A DNA stretch of 64,000 nucleotides, from NCBI GenBank assembly GCA_963693285.1, contig OY848921.1, forward strand, positions 5,717,229-5,781,228, in the 5' to 3' direction. Every line of letters starts with the position of its first letter. Position 1 is the first letter of the stretch. Below, one piece after another: positions 23,400 to 35,028 of the stretch. The notes beneath the pieces are model-generated. The model ran no database searches. It saw only the letters and a list, made by a program, of their open reading frames with translations, and was not told the origin of the DNA. The position numbers and the translations under genes are program-made. The DNA comes from Xestospongia muta (taxonomy: Eukaryota; Porifera; Demospongiae; Haplosclerida; Petrosiidae).

Positions 23400-24974
23400 A
23401 AAACTACGACTTGGGCCTAAGGAATTTCAATTAGTGCAAATAGGACGTGGAAAGGTGAGTCATCAATTTTCATATCAGTACTAACAAGACTAAAATCTGT
23501 AGCATTAATCTTTTTCTTTGGAGTCATGAAAATATAACTTGTAATGATCTTACTGACATTAATGCATGTCTCACTAACTGCTTCCAAATATTTGTCATTC
23601 TATATATCACAAAGAAATGATACCTATTTCCAACTGTTGTTTTCCAATTCTTTCTAATTGGTTTTTGTATTACAATGCTTTTACTATTGGATACTTTCAT
23701 CCAGAAAACCCCACTGTTGGTTTATTGATGTAATCTTTGATGGAAAATACATAAGATCTACATATGTTGTGTGGGTGATGGCAATATGATGGATATTTAC
23801 CAATATAATAAAACAATTGGTAATTAAATGTAAATAACATTGTATATTTACCATCAAAACTCAATGTTTGATAAACAATTGTAAAAATAGTGTTAATTTA
23901 CCATTATAGACCCATTACTGCTATTCTATAGTTAAGTTGATGTATAATTCTCATCAAGTAAACAATGATTGTTATAGCATTGTAGAGAAGATGTAAATTA
24001 CCAATTGCAAATATTTTAACAAACTTCTACTCTGATGATTTAGAAGCATTACTTTACCTCTTACATCAGTTCAACATGGGTATTACTATATAGAGGAGAC
24101 TGGAGATATTCCAATGTTTTTGATGACATATTCTGTGTTTTCTGTCAATATAATTATTTCAATAGAAATTGGGACGATCTCTACATTGGTACAGCGACTG
24201 TATGCCTGCTGATATTATTAAGATAATGCTTGCTTTTAGAATAGCATACAAAATAATTTTATACTGTCACCTTAATATTTATATGCATGAATATTGCATA
24301 TGCTCCTGATCTGCTGCAATATACATGTAAATAAATAATGACTGTTTATCGACTGTTATACTTTCATTGTAGCACTAACCCAGCCTTTGTTGAATGTATT
24401 AAACTGCAACTGATTTAGAATAGCTGCATCTTGGAGTCAAGGTACATTCACAAACTGCATCGTTCAATCAACTGTGAGCAAGAGTCTCTCCCTCAAGCTC
24501 CAGTCAATTTTGCATGTTAAACAGTCCACCCATGCATGCAACGTGTGCATATGATATACCCAATTAAAATTAAATTAATGATGACAACTCAAAGAAATTG
24601 GATGTTTATGTTTTGTTGTGAGGCATAAAAGTGATTGTATTTCTTGTACAGTTCTCATTTTGGTACTGTTCTCTGTAATAAAGACTATAATTGAAAACAT
24701 AATCCTATATTTGTTTTGGAATATACTGACTACACAGTGAAACACTGACTAGAGTTACAAGTTTGTATAATTAACAGCAGTGTTGAACAATTGTTACTCA
24801 ATCACATCCATTGCTCATGACAGAACTTAGCTTGTCTTAAATATCAAGGCTAAATTCTGAAATTCTAAGAACTCTCCGCTTTTTGATTCAATGTTAATAA
24901 CTATTATAACTTCTTTACCACACCTCTCAGTTTTATATTCAGCTATCTAAGAATATTATTAAAGTATAAAAGGC
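23288..24974. other. Unit-B distal flank: TA microsatellite and unit-end sequence
   Basis: A long (TA)n tract spans about 23305-23395. Directly after it, a plus-strand frame LRLGPKEFQLVQIGRGK ends at a GTGAGT donor (about 23400-23455). Homologous positions in units C and E are degraded, so it may be an old exon. From about 24510 the sequence matches the distal ends of units C, D and E (shared CATATGCATGCA-type motif and TTGATGACAACTCAA). Confidence 0.4.
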
Positions 24975-25432
24975 TGTGGTAACTGTTTCATGTACATTTC
25001 AATTATAGGATATAACCAGACTAGGTGCAATTGACCAACATGATTCTTTATAATTTAAGGTTATATAGTATACATTAACATAGGTAAATGCTGTACCTAC
25101 TGAGAAAATAGCATGAATAGATTTTGCTTATACTTTCTCTCACTCTTTTCTATATAGTTAATAATGTAACATTTACAGTGTTGTTTTGTGGCAGTGACAG
25201 TTCCACCTGTATATGGGTTTTGTGGTGCCTTTAAAAAAGATTATTTCAAATGAATTATAGTTACCATAGCAACAGTGACATTATTTTCTCTTAAGTGAGA
25301 TTTTAAATTAATGACCAGACAGTACCTGCAATGTTGTTTTGTCACATGCATCTTCATCATATGTCACGTGACCATCTAGTCATATTAACTCTTAGATTCT
25401 GTTTTATTCAGTATATATAGCCTTGATTATAG

Positions 25433-25638
25433 ATAAACTCATTGATCTTTTTGTTGAACATTACAGAACATCAGTATTACCAATGCAGTTAATTATTATA
25501 ATTATTACATCATTGATATACATGGAGGCACTGGTACAAATACATCAATTAGTACTTGGTTTAGATGTGTTAGGTAATGCTGTTGAGGATGTAAGAGTTG
25601 TAGAGGGAATATTTGAACTTTTCTACGAACCTATTAAG
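25433..25638 (+). pseudogene. VPS13-like C-terminal exon fragment (unit C)
   Basis: One open exon between an ATTATAG acceptor and an AAG|GTAC donor. It encodes LVLGLDVLGNAVEDV then FELFYEPIK, matching in order the conserved LGxxDxLGNPxGL...FYEP motif near the C-terminus of the VPS13/chorein lipid-transfer proteins. The family normally exceeds 3000 residues and no neighbouring VPS13 exons are recognisable, so this looks like an orphan exon carried in the repeat unit. The frame is intact here but broken in the copies at 44776-44960 and 52386-52591. Confidence 0.6.
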
Positions 25639-26376
25639 GTACTACATATGTGAATATAAAGTATTTAATTACAGAATATGATTAAAGGGGTGTCCTTTAC
25701 TTTAAGGCTATTGTAAGTAAAAGTGAAGTTTAGTTATTTCAAGTTTCTCTTAAATTACACAGACGTATGCTATAACTTCTTGGGATGTTAGTTTTGGGAA
25801 CCAGATTCATCAGTGATACAGTGAGAGACTAAGTACATATAGCAGCTAATTCGTAACTATGCAAATATACTTTAATGTACTTTGTAACTTTTAAGATATC
25901 GGCTAATTCTTCCTTACATTCCTTTGCATATTTAAAATGAAACAAAATAATATCATCTACCATATCAAAGATATCATTACAATGATGTCTGTATACTTAG
26001 AAACTAATGAACAATTACTGTTGCCATTGAAATCATTCCATTGACTCATACACTCTTAAAACTGTTGTAAAAAGTATCACTCAGTTTAAGTTAGCCTCAT
26101 ACACATTAGCCTATAAAAGAGGTGTTCACTAATTTTAGCCACACTGTTTAGGCTGCCTCTGTGTATATAATATCCTATATACCTATTATAGGTTTGTGTG
26201 CAAACCTATCGTTCACAGGATGTCTGCAGAGTTCAGCTCAATTATTAAGAACAAAAACATCTTTACATTACATATTCAATAATTCTATTGGATGATAATG
26301 CTACTACTATAGTTTACTAACACTATATCAACTTTTAGTATCAATAATCCAGCCTTAATGTCTTTTGCCAAAACAA
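25639..26376. other. Spacer between VPS13-like exon and copy C 3' end
   Basis: AT-rich and without coding signal. It is conserved in units D and E (shared GTGTATATAATATCCTATATACC motif), so it is part of the duplicated unit. Confidence 0.5.
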
Positions 26377-29300
26377 TTATTGGACAATAGAATTTGTAGC
26401 TTTTCTCTGCACACTTCCTGGAGTTTATAATAAATTAGGAGTTAATTTTAGTCAGCTAACCTTCTTTTGAATAAACTGAAGGAGGTACTTCATTTTGTGC
26501 AGTCATTTCAAAATGTTCTACATCTGAAGTTCCATGTTTACTATAGTATATATATGTACAGTGTATATCATCATTGTATATGACTGGTTTACCTTGCTTT
26601 GTTAAGAGGGGGAACAGGAGGAATTGACTTTTTTTCAACATATTGATATGTACTAATTACATAATAACAATTACATGGACAACATGAGAATGTTTACTTG
26701 CCTCGTTTTTGTATTATTATTAGAAAGATGTTCATAAAGAAGACTAGTTTCACTTTCATTCACTTTCCCTGGATTGGCATTTGTGAATACTGGTATTCTA
26801 ACATTAAAGAGAAAATATAGAACTTCTTGTAAATAATATTACCGATAATATTGATCAACATCCATCTCTTCATATATCATATCATCCATCTCATCATTGG
26901 TGATATCTTGCAGATCATGTGTATTTCTTTAGAAAATGGCACTAAACAATTATATGATATGATATATGTACAAACGTTTGTCCACTGGCTGAACTTTTAA
27001 TCACTGTAATATCACTTTGGTTCTCATAATTGTCTTCAGAATCTACAACACTTCAAGAAATTTATATTAAATAACAATTTGTGATGAGTCATATTTGATT
27101 ACTTGTTAGGAGAAATATCAATGTTATCATGTACAATCAAATAGTCATTGTTAAGTTTTGGTTCAATTTTAAAATAATGATGTTCACTATCACTTTCTTG
27201 CATTTCATGACATCTGTATATATACATAATAATAACATCATTATTATTTAAATTTCAAATTAGTTTGTATTATGTATGTAACAAACCTTGGTTTTAAATG
27301 GTAATTTCTTTTTGATTCAATTTTTTTGAAAATACAAACTGATATAATTATGCAACAAACACAAAAAATCGATAATCCTCCACCAGCAGAACTAATTGCA
27401 CTAAATAGTATGACATTGCTTTTTGTTTCAGTTCCATTGCTTGGAGTTTCGTTTGTAATAGCACTAGTAAGTACTGGAGTTGTGTCATTTGACAGAAAAT
27501 AAACTGATGTCACTGTTAACATTTGTTCATCAACAAAAATGTCCGGAGTATCTGCAATCCAATTTTGTAATATAGTCAATAGTTGTGATGTTGTGAAATT
27601 AGATATAGCAGATAATCTTGCTCTTATTTGTGCTGTATCTTCACTGTCACATTGTAAAGTGTTATCTGATATATAGTCTGAAGTTATTGAACAATAACAG
27701 ACTTTATTTAACACTTTAATTATGACTTGAGTAATCTCAGTGAGTTTACTTTCAGATTTATTTAGCTATTATAACAAGAAATTGTATTATAATATTTTTC
27801 ATTGTTATATAACTTACTATCCACAGATAACAGTTATCCAATCCATTGATATACATAACAATCAGTTTGTTGTCATATACTTTAAAAATATAATGTCATA
27901 TCATCATATTTACAAATAAACTAACCAGGAATTAGTATATTTTGAGATTCCAAACCATGTCCTTCTTTAGTTTGTGCTGACACTGACAAACAATATTTTG
28001 AGAGTGGATCCAGATTTCCTACTTTAATTGTAGTATTAAGAGTATGTATTAATAATTTGTTCATGTCAACCACAACACAATAATCTATTGATTTGGTCAG
28101 ATTAAAGGAATATCCTGTCACAATTCCTCTCCCCTCTTCTAGTGTTAGTGGCTTTATTTTCATGATAATTTCAGTTGTAGAAATTCTCTGTGCTAGCCCA
28201 ATAATTGGAGCTACTCTGGGAACTAAGTAGAAAAGCGAACTGTTTGAATATTGCAATAAGTTATACCTGACTCTTGAGTAAAAAATACTTCACTTAAACC
28301 TTTTCCTGCACCAGCAATAGTAACTGCATAAATATTAACTTCATATGGAATATAAGGATCTATAGAGTGGATGTATTATATCTAATAAATACAAGTCAAG
28401 CTGTAACTAACTTAGATTTTGTATTAAATTATGCAAATTTTCTTTAGATACAATTGAAACAGAATGATTAAATATTTCAATTATTGGTAATTGTAAACTT
28501 ATAATATTGATGTGATAGTATAAAATTATTCCATTTGTTAGTAATGGTGGTTCCCATGAAATGTTGACTGATGTATTTGAAAGAACAGTGACAGTCAATT
28601 GTAGAATAACACCTGGTTCTAATTGATCATAGAAGAATGTAATGACATGATATATTAGAAAATCAGTTTATTAATCTATGTTTGTAACATCTATCCAATC
28701 TAACCTGTCTGTTCAGTTGTATTGTAGACATAGTCTGACTGAGGTCCTTCTCCTCCACCAGTTGTAGCTGAGATACTTATTCCCACTTGTTGATAAGGTG
28801 ACAATCCCTCCAGGAGATATAATGTGAACTGACTATCTACAGTTCTAGTAGATATCTCACTACCATTAGTATAGTTGATGTACAGGGTATAATGAGTAAT
28901 GATACCATTAGGTATCAATGGAGGCTCCCATTGAATTAGAACAGAGAAAGGATCATTAATAATGACTAAAATATTAAATGGAGAGTCATTAGGAGCTAAA
29001 ATATAAGATAATGTATTAAATGATTTTATAAATACTAATAGTTGCTCACTCACCATCTTCTAATGTGGTAAAATTAATACATTGACTTTTTCCTATTCCA
29101 TTAGTTGTCCATTGAGGTGTGACACAGCAAATGTATGAAGTAAATGGTTTTAGAAATATTGCAGGGATATTCAATTTTTGAGTGATGTCTGATGTTATTA
29201 TAGTGTTAGTATTTGATATATTACACATCACTATGTAACCATCAAACCTCCCATATTGCATGTATTGAAGTGGAGGATTCCATGTTATTATACAGTGTGT

Positions 29301-31358
29301 ACTGGAAAGGCCTGAAATAGTCATATTTTGAATAGGTCCTGTGTAAAAAGATCATGCATAGATTTACATATGTGGTATCAAGTCAACGTACTTTTCATTG
29401 TAAAAATTAATATGTTAGATTATAATTAACAATTATTTGCAGTTTATATTAGTGGATTACTATGGAATTAAATTGGTTCACTGACATTGCTCCTGATTAT
29501 ACAATCTTTGTTGCTCTAATCAGTGTTTTTCATTATGAAATCAACATTTTCTAAAGTATTATATAATGGCTTTTTCAATTATGGTCTTGTTAAGTTACGC
29601 TTTCACTGCTTGGTTGACTTCTTTAAGTATTTCTTTAAATATTTCTCGAGACATCTGCGCTTTACTGGTTGTTGGTAGGTTCAAAGTTGGCTTGAAATAT
29701 CGCCGAATAATCATCTCACTCACTCTACAGCAAATGCCACGTGGCTGTCGAATCAATAAGGCGTGGTCAAATGTCGCTGTAATAATTGCGTAAATTATTC
29801 ACTGCGATCCTTTGATTGCGAGTTCTAGAAAAACTCACAATTCGCAATCAAAAGATCCTCGCAATCAAAACCCGTTCTAGGGTATCATATGTGACAAGAA
29901 AGTTAATGTTTATTAAATTCTATGTAGTATACCTAGACAATGAATTCCATTTGTAGCAAGCACAGTTGATGTATCACAGGAACAGAAGTATGATCCATTA
30001 GTATTAGTACAGTGTTGATCACATATGTTTTGTGAACACTCATCAATGTCTAATGTAATTTAAACAATCAATATAATTATAAAATACTAAACAAATATGA
30101 TGTTACCTGATAAACAGTCATAACCATCCCATCCACTAACACAAGTACAATTGTTTGGTGCAGTACATTCTTTGTTAATACCACAAACAGGATTACAAAT
30201 AGCTAATAAGATAAAAGTACAATAGTACTATCTGTAGATAATTCAATATACCAGTTAGACAATCACTACCAGTCCATCCAGTTACACATGTATTGTGTGT
30301 ACATAATAACAAGTATAACTTACGTAGACAGTTTGGTTTAGGACCATAACCTGAACAACATTGTAGTTGAAGATTATAAGTTCTTTCATATAGTGTTACA
30401 GTTTCAGTTCTATAGTATAATACACATATACACTTTATATATTATTTGCAAGTAATTTTTTTAAATAAATATTTTATTTGTTTCTAGCTAAATTGATATA
30501 AATAGTAATATATATATATTACAGTAACAATTGATTCAACTAATTAATGGTCACTTGAATTATACTCATGTTCACTAGGTTACATGATGTCTATAAACAC
30601 ATTGGTAACATATATGGTATTGACTATTAATTACTATGGAATTGATAGTTCATATAGTTTATTAACAACTTCTAATGACGTATGTGAAGTTCACATTCTA
30701 TAGTGACTACCAACCCTATATGAATGCTTATTTTGTCAATGGGTAAACATAATCTTCACTCTTGTAACAACTAGCTACATGAATTGTCAATTTCAGAGTA
30801 TATTATTAGTAATAATCAATGACACAGTTAACTGTGTCATTGATTATTACTAATGTCTATGAATTAGTTCTTTTAACCCATTAATTTTACAGTGATATAG
30901 ATATTATTAGTGTTAAGCAATTAGCAATAAAGTGAAAAGAAAATACAAAACATTAAAACTTTAATGTGTTAATTTAGAATATGGACTTCATTTGATGTAT
31001 GAATAGATACTACATAAATAATATGTGGTGACTATTTTTTTCCGGCCCACCTTACAGAGTTAATTATAAGCAGTACCATGTTAAATGATATTATGTAGTC
31101 AAACCATATACACAAAGGTATTAGATAACATACTAACCTAGCTTGACAACGACAATGTCCACACCAGCTACAGTAGGTGTAAATTGCATAATATCTAACA
31201 TATGATATTACAGAAGACACAGATACATAGTATGAGCAAGATGATACAGCATTACAACTGTATATTATAAGACAGATTACAATAATACACTGTCACAATA
31301 AAGCTTACCTATTCATCAAAACTGTATAACAAAACAAGACAATCAAGAGCCTCACCAT
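26377..31358 (-). CDS. EMI-EGF-FN3 single-pass receptor, copy C (complete)
   Basis: A 19-exon model of 2796 coding nt (about 931 aa). Signal peptide exon 31309-31358; EMI exon 31138-31257; EMI end fused in frame to an EGF tail, 30252-30409; EGF 30107-30202; calcium-binding EGF 29933-30049 (starts DIDECSQNICDQHC); FN3 exons 29054-29338, 28705-28995, 28412-28612 with 28267-28359, and 27926-28222; juxtamembrane 27818-27879; membrane exon 27287-27765 (IFCVCCIIISVCIF then KKIESKR); tail exons 27103-27213, 26976-27050, 26843-26926, 26702-26797, 26593-26652, 26461-26540 and 26377-26417. Compared with B it lacks the first two EGF exons. The tail has IYEEM, the ITIM-like LLYEHL and a proline cluster, SIPPVPPLNKA, that could bind SH3 domains. 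The exon ending at 26702 uses a GC donor. Likely a surface receptor; the ligand is unknown. Confidence 0.85.
29598..29882. mobile_element. 285-bp insertion in a copy C intron, TA duplication
   Basis: Copies D and E read AAGTTATCAT at the equivalent place. In C the sequence is interrupted and TA appears on both sides (29596-29597 and 29883-29884). The insert is less AT-rich and holds a short hairpin, GATTGCGAGTT with its near complement, at about 29815-29860. A minus-strand frame inside includes SREIFKEILKEVNQAVKA, unrecognised. The TA target suggests a Tc1/mariner-type or MITE insertion, though no inverted ends are clear. Confidence 0.55.
30805..30854. repeat. Perfect 50-bp palindrome in receptor intron 2 (copy C)
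   Basis: Two 25-base arms meet at GTT|AAC with no spacer; the core is GACACAGTTAACTGTGTC. The same perfect palindrome is at 48437-48486 (copy D) and 56237-56286 (copy E), in the intron between the two EMI exons. Copy B has a shorter intron without it. Confidence 0.95.
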
Positions 31359-32019
31359 TTTAGAGTTTGAACATTGACTGTAGCTTGAATGTAATTCACT
31401 TTAAAACTTATTAGTTGATTTAATTAGTGCATTTAGCAACATTATTTAAAACAATTATGTAATAAACATAAGACTTTTGATTATAAATGTACTATAAGAT
31501 TGTCTGTTTATGTAACTAACAATAGAACTTATATAATGATTTTGATTTTCAATGTTAGTTGAAATAAGGTGTTAGTTAGCTCAGTAGTATTACTATAGAT
31601 TAATGTAATTAGTTGTCTTAGATTTTACATAGTCACTTTAGTTACAGGTATCCTATGGAATTACACATGATATTTAGCTCAAAACAATTTTATAAAAAGG
31701 ACAAGAAAATGATCTAGAGTTATCATAAATTATTTTGTAGTAACAACACAGTATCATCTGTTGGACTATCAATTTGTATGTATTTGAAATAGAAACAATG
31801 TGTCCTTTATTATTTTAGCAAATTATATCATAATTTCATCAACCTAATTGTTCATCCATTGATTAGTTAGCATGTATTGAAACTATTGTTCTCAACTATA
31901 ATGAACAAAATATTGTGGAAATTATTTAGGCTTGTAGAAATTATTATTGGAATAATAATGGATAATAGGTAACATGACCATTACTGGAATAATAGGAGAA
32001 CTATTAACTAGATACTAAC

Positions 32020-32300
32020 CTTTTAGATATTTCCTAATTCTTTGTCACGATCCTCTCCTCTCTACGTATTTGTATATGTCAAGTAAGACTATATAACGTC
32101 ATCTACTACTAGTATTAAGACAACAGCTACTATATATATACGAATTGAATTTCACCGTAAGAGGGAATGACGACAAAATGATCAACTTTACTCAAATTAT
32201 CTGTGAATGTAGGCGGTATACCTGACGAATAAGAGGTGTGGTCATACTCACAAGCATCTATATATCATAAATCTTACTATCTTTCTGGATCTCTGTTAAC
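32020..32300 (-). promoter_or_regulatory. Conserved promoter and 5' UTR exon block, copy C
   Basis: Lies about 0.65 kb above exon 1. On the minus strand it runs from a GTCAGGTATACCGCC stretch through a TATATATAG box (about 32130-32143) to an exon-like tract ending at a GTTAGT donor at 32019. An acceptor (CTACAG) just before the coding exon is conserved in the copies, so a roughly 620-bp 5' UTR intron is likely. The block is strongly conserved in D (49588-49870) and E (57381-57660). Confidence 0.6.
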
Positions 32301-32468
32301 TTCTCTTTATATGAATAACTTGCACAATTTAATGCCTTTGCTTTATATTAGTAGCTGACTATTAATGACGACATATATTGTTAGTAGCTATAAACAGACA
32401 ATAGGATATCTGGTTAGATTTAGGAATAGAAAAATGCCAATTATGACGTTTTTGCAACATGCTGTATG

Positions 32469-32501
<33 letters not shown>

Positions 32502-33449
32502 TTTTCTCGAGTTGCCAGACGTAAGAAAAGTAAGACTGGCTTAATTAAGGAATCCAATTATTGTAAATGTCAACTGAATGGAGGTGTGTTATACTGTTCT
32601 TAATTTCCATATTGAAACTAACAAAGAATAAAGCTTGTATCATCAGTGTATTACCTCAGCTTCATGACAATATAACTAGAAATGGACCTTATGTTCATTA
32701 TCGAATGTTTTTAGTAACTGCTTGAAAATATCTGTTATTCTAGAACACAATGTAATTATATTCATGAATGTAATTGTAAACCAGTTACGTCAGATAATAT
32801 ATATATAACATATTTGTATGCACACATTACATGATACATATGATTAATCAATAATTATATAAGAAATAAATATACAAATCATACTCAGAATGTATTATTA
32901 TATCACTGATAATATTCAAACGATTTGACAGTTGATGAATATTCTTAATTGATCATACAATTATGTAGTAATAATACAATTGACAACAATACTATCTTGT
33001 TTGGATCCTTTGTGATTGGAATGATAGTAGACATCCCCACATTTACTCCATTTTTTAAGAAATATTTTTATTTAATTGTTTGCTTAATTTTTACATGTGA
33101 GTTTTGATACCTAATAAAAAGCTATAGAATGGTGGATAGCAATAAAACAGTCCACATATGCATGCACGTAATGTGTGCATATAATGTAACCAATTAAAAT
33201 TAAATTATTGATGACAACTCAACGAAATCTTTTCTTTTTTGGTTGGAAAAAAAATAAAATTTCACTTGCTTTGGGAGTTAAACTTATACAATAAATTGTC
33301 TAATACAATACAATACTGTAAGTAACTCAGCAATTATTGCTGTATCCCAGCAGAAAATCTAATATTTTATTGTAAATTTGAAATATACCCTATCTTAACT
33401 TATATAATAAAAAGTATATGCATGTTTAAAACCTTCATGCTTAATTGGA
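32301..33449. other. Distal part of unit C
   Basis: No intact gene. Contains a (TG)n tract at about 32475-32500, the decayed exon-like region matching 57852-58067 in unit E, and an uninterrupted AACACAATGTAATT site (32746-32752) where unit E has a 633-bp insertion. Homology to unit D stops near 33450, where the transposon cluster starts. Confidence 0.5.
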
Positions 33450-33801
33450 GTACTAAGTGTTGAAACAGGTGAGTGTAGAGTGGTGAATTGTTTATACTAA
33501 AACGTTTTACAATAGCTATATCATCATGTTCGATACTATTTCCTTAAAGTCTCAAGTAGTTTGTTTGAATTTTTGATCTTGCACTATGAATAGCAGCCCC
33601 CCTATATAGATATGAATATCATTAGCGGTAATACAAGACAATTATCACACACTTCAGTGCTATAGACCTTTTCAGCTCCAAGGTGTGAAGGAATGTTAAT
33701 GAATTCACGACGTGGGTGCGGTCAAGTTACACCCACTGGGGGGAAGAAACCACGTGGACCATAGTGTTTAGTGTAGAGAAAAGCAGTTGTAGAGTTCTAA
33801 T

Positions 33802-34604
33802 ATGCCCAAGAATTGCTGTGTGGTACACTGCACCAACTGGTTGGGAAAGAAGGAAGGACTGAGGTTTTTCAGATTCCCTCTTAATGACCAGGATAGCAGC
33901 AGTTAGAAGGGAAAACTAGCAACCAGTGAATAGCACCAGGATGTGTTTACTTGATGTTTAGCGATGCAATAAACTTTATGAAAAAAGCAAACATATTTTA
34001 AACAATTAAAAGATATTTATAAGACGTCAGACACTCTATTTACTGATGAGGTAATGCTCCTATGACAAGTTCAAGCAATGATGGTATGAACTCTGTGACT
34101 AGCTCAGCAGATCATGGCATGGATACAAGTGATATCCCCCTGACTAGCTCAGCAAATGAGACTCAGACTGCAATAGCAGATCAAGCAAGTTTACCAGAAA
34201 GTTCTCAAGTTGAAAACAGGGTTTATATACCTGATTCAGATACTGCCAAGATGGATGTTGCACATGCATCACTTGAACTGTCACAAACTAATGTTAGTCA
34301 TGTTGATCAGTGTACTCAAACTGAGGAACTCACTGTTGATAAAGATGATAAAGAAACACAAACTCCTGACTTCAATGTGGATGCATTAAGAAAGGAAAAT
34401 GCCTCTAAGAAGAAAAGTAAACTATTATACTATACCATGTTTATATTTCAAAGTGAAGTCTGTAAAACAATGTTATTAGGAAATTATGGCATGCAGGCTG
34501 AGGTACATCCATACAACATAAAATTAACTCCTGCAATGGTCACAGTACCAGTAGGCTTTTCCATTCTAGTAGCTCCTGTTGACTATAAACACCAGGTCTT
34601 CTAA
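33802..34604 (+). pseudogene. THAP-domain transposon protein, fragmentary
   Basis: The first frame (33802-33909) starts MPKNCCVVHCTNW and continues GLRFFRFPLND, the N-terminal part of a C2CH THAP DNA-binding domain. It stops after about 35 residues, well short of the usual 80-90. A second frame (34062-34604) is Ser/Thr/Gln rich with DQCTQTEELTVDKDDKETQT and a KKSKLLYYT stretch like the linker before the catalytic region in THAP transposon proteins, then loses similarity. The pair probably comes from one gene with a deleted middle and end. The last 65 bp overlap the convergent minus-strand frame. Confidence 0.6.
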
Positions 34605-34791
34605 TGAAATATCTACATATGTGTTCATGTTTGATCTGGGGCCATGCAGACATACTATCTAAAAACCGCTTTAACTGATTCTCTTCCAGGTAAGGATCAT
34701 CTTTTTCCATAAGCCCCAATACCTCAAGGCGTTTGAGGTACCTTTTCTTCGATACAGGATCGATAGATAGTAAGTAGTCGCTCATATGCAT
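34540..34791 (-). CDS. Accessory protein frame of the THAP element
   Basis: Starts at 34791 (MHMSDYLLSIDPVSKKRY) just inside the right inverted end, and includes LEVLGLMEKDDPYLEE and WPQIKHEHICRYFI. Proteins with this YL..DP.SKKRY...DPY order occur beside invertebrate transposons in my experience, but I cannot name a family. It runs to a stop inside the convergent THAP gene, so its 3' end may have been created by a deletion. Confidence 0.45.
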   Translation of the reverse strand: MHMSDYLLSIDPVSKKRYLKRLEVLGLMEKDDPYLEENQLKRFLDSMSAWPQIKHEHICRYFIRRPGVYSQQELLEWKSLLVL

Positions 34792-35028
34792 TACATTCTT
34801 TCACATTAGCTACTGTAGTTTCTTCCCCCCAGTGGGTGTAACCTGACCGCACCCACGTCGTGAATCTTATTAACATTCCTTCACACGATGGAGCTGAAAA
34901 GGTCTATTATTATTACAGTGTCTATATATGGATTGCAGCTTTGTTAAGTATGATAATAGTATAGTTCAACGTCTGCTATTAGTAGCCACTGTAGATCTGG
35001 CAAGAAGTACTTGACTGCATATAGTTAA

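Larger units (their letters stand above)
33663..34907. mobile_element. DNA transposon with ~90-bp inverted ends carrying a THAP gene
   Basis: The ends start GACCTTTTCAGCTCCA and are complementary over about 90 bp (33663-33752 and 34820-34907), including CGACGTGGGTGCGGTCA and ACACCCACTGGGGGGAAG. Possible TA flanks, not conclusive. Two genes point inward from opposite ends: a THAP gene on plus and a second protein on minus. No catalytic transposase domain is present, so the element is an internally deleted derivative. Confidence 0.8.

Noticed and set aside
30500..30520. (TA)n tracts in the receptor introns and elsewhere considered as origins or promoters
   Set aside because: They are simple microsatellites varying in length among copies; only those inside the conserved upstream blocks are placed like a TATA box.
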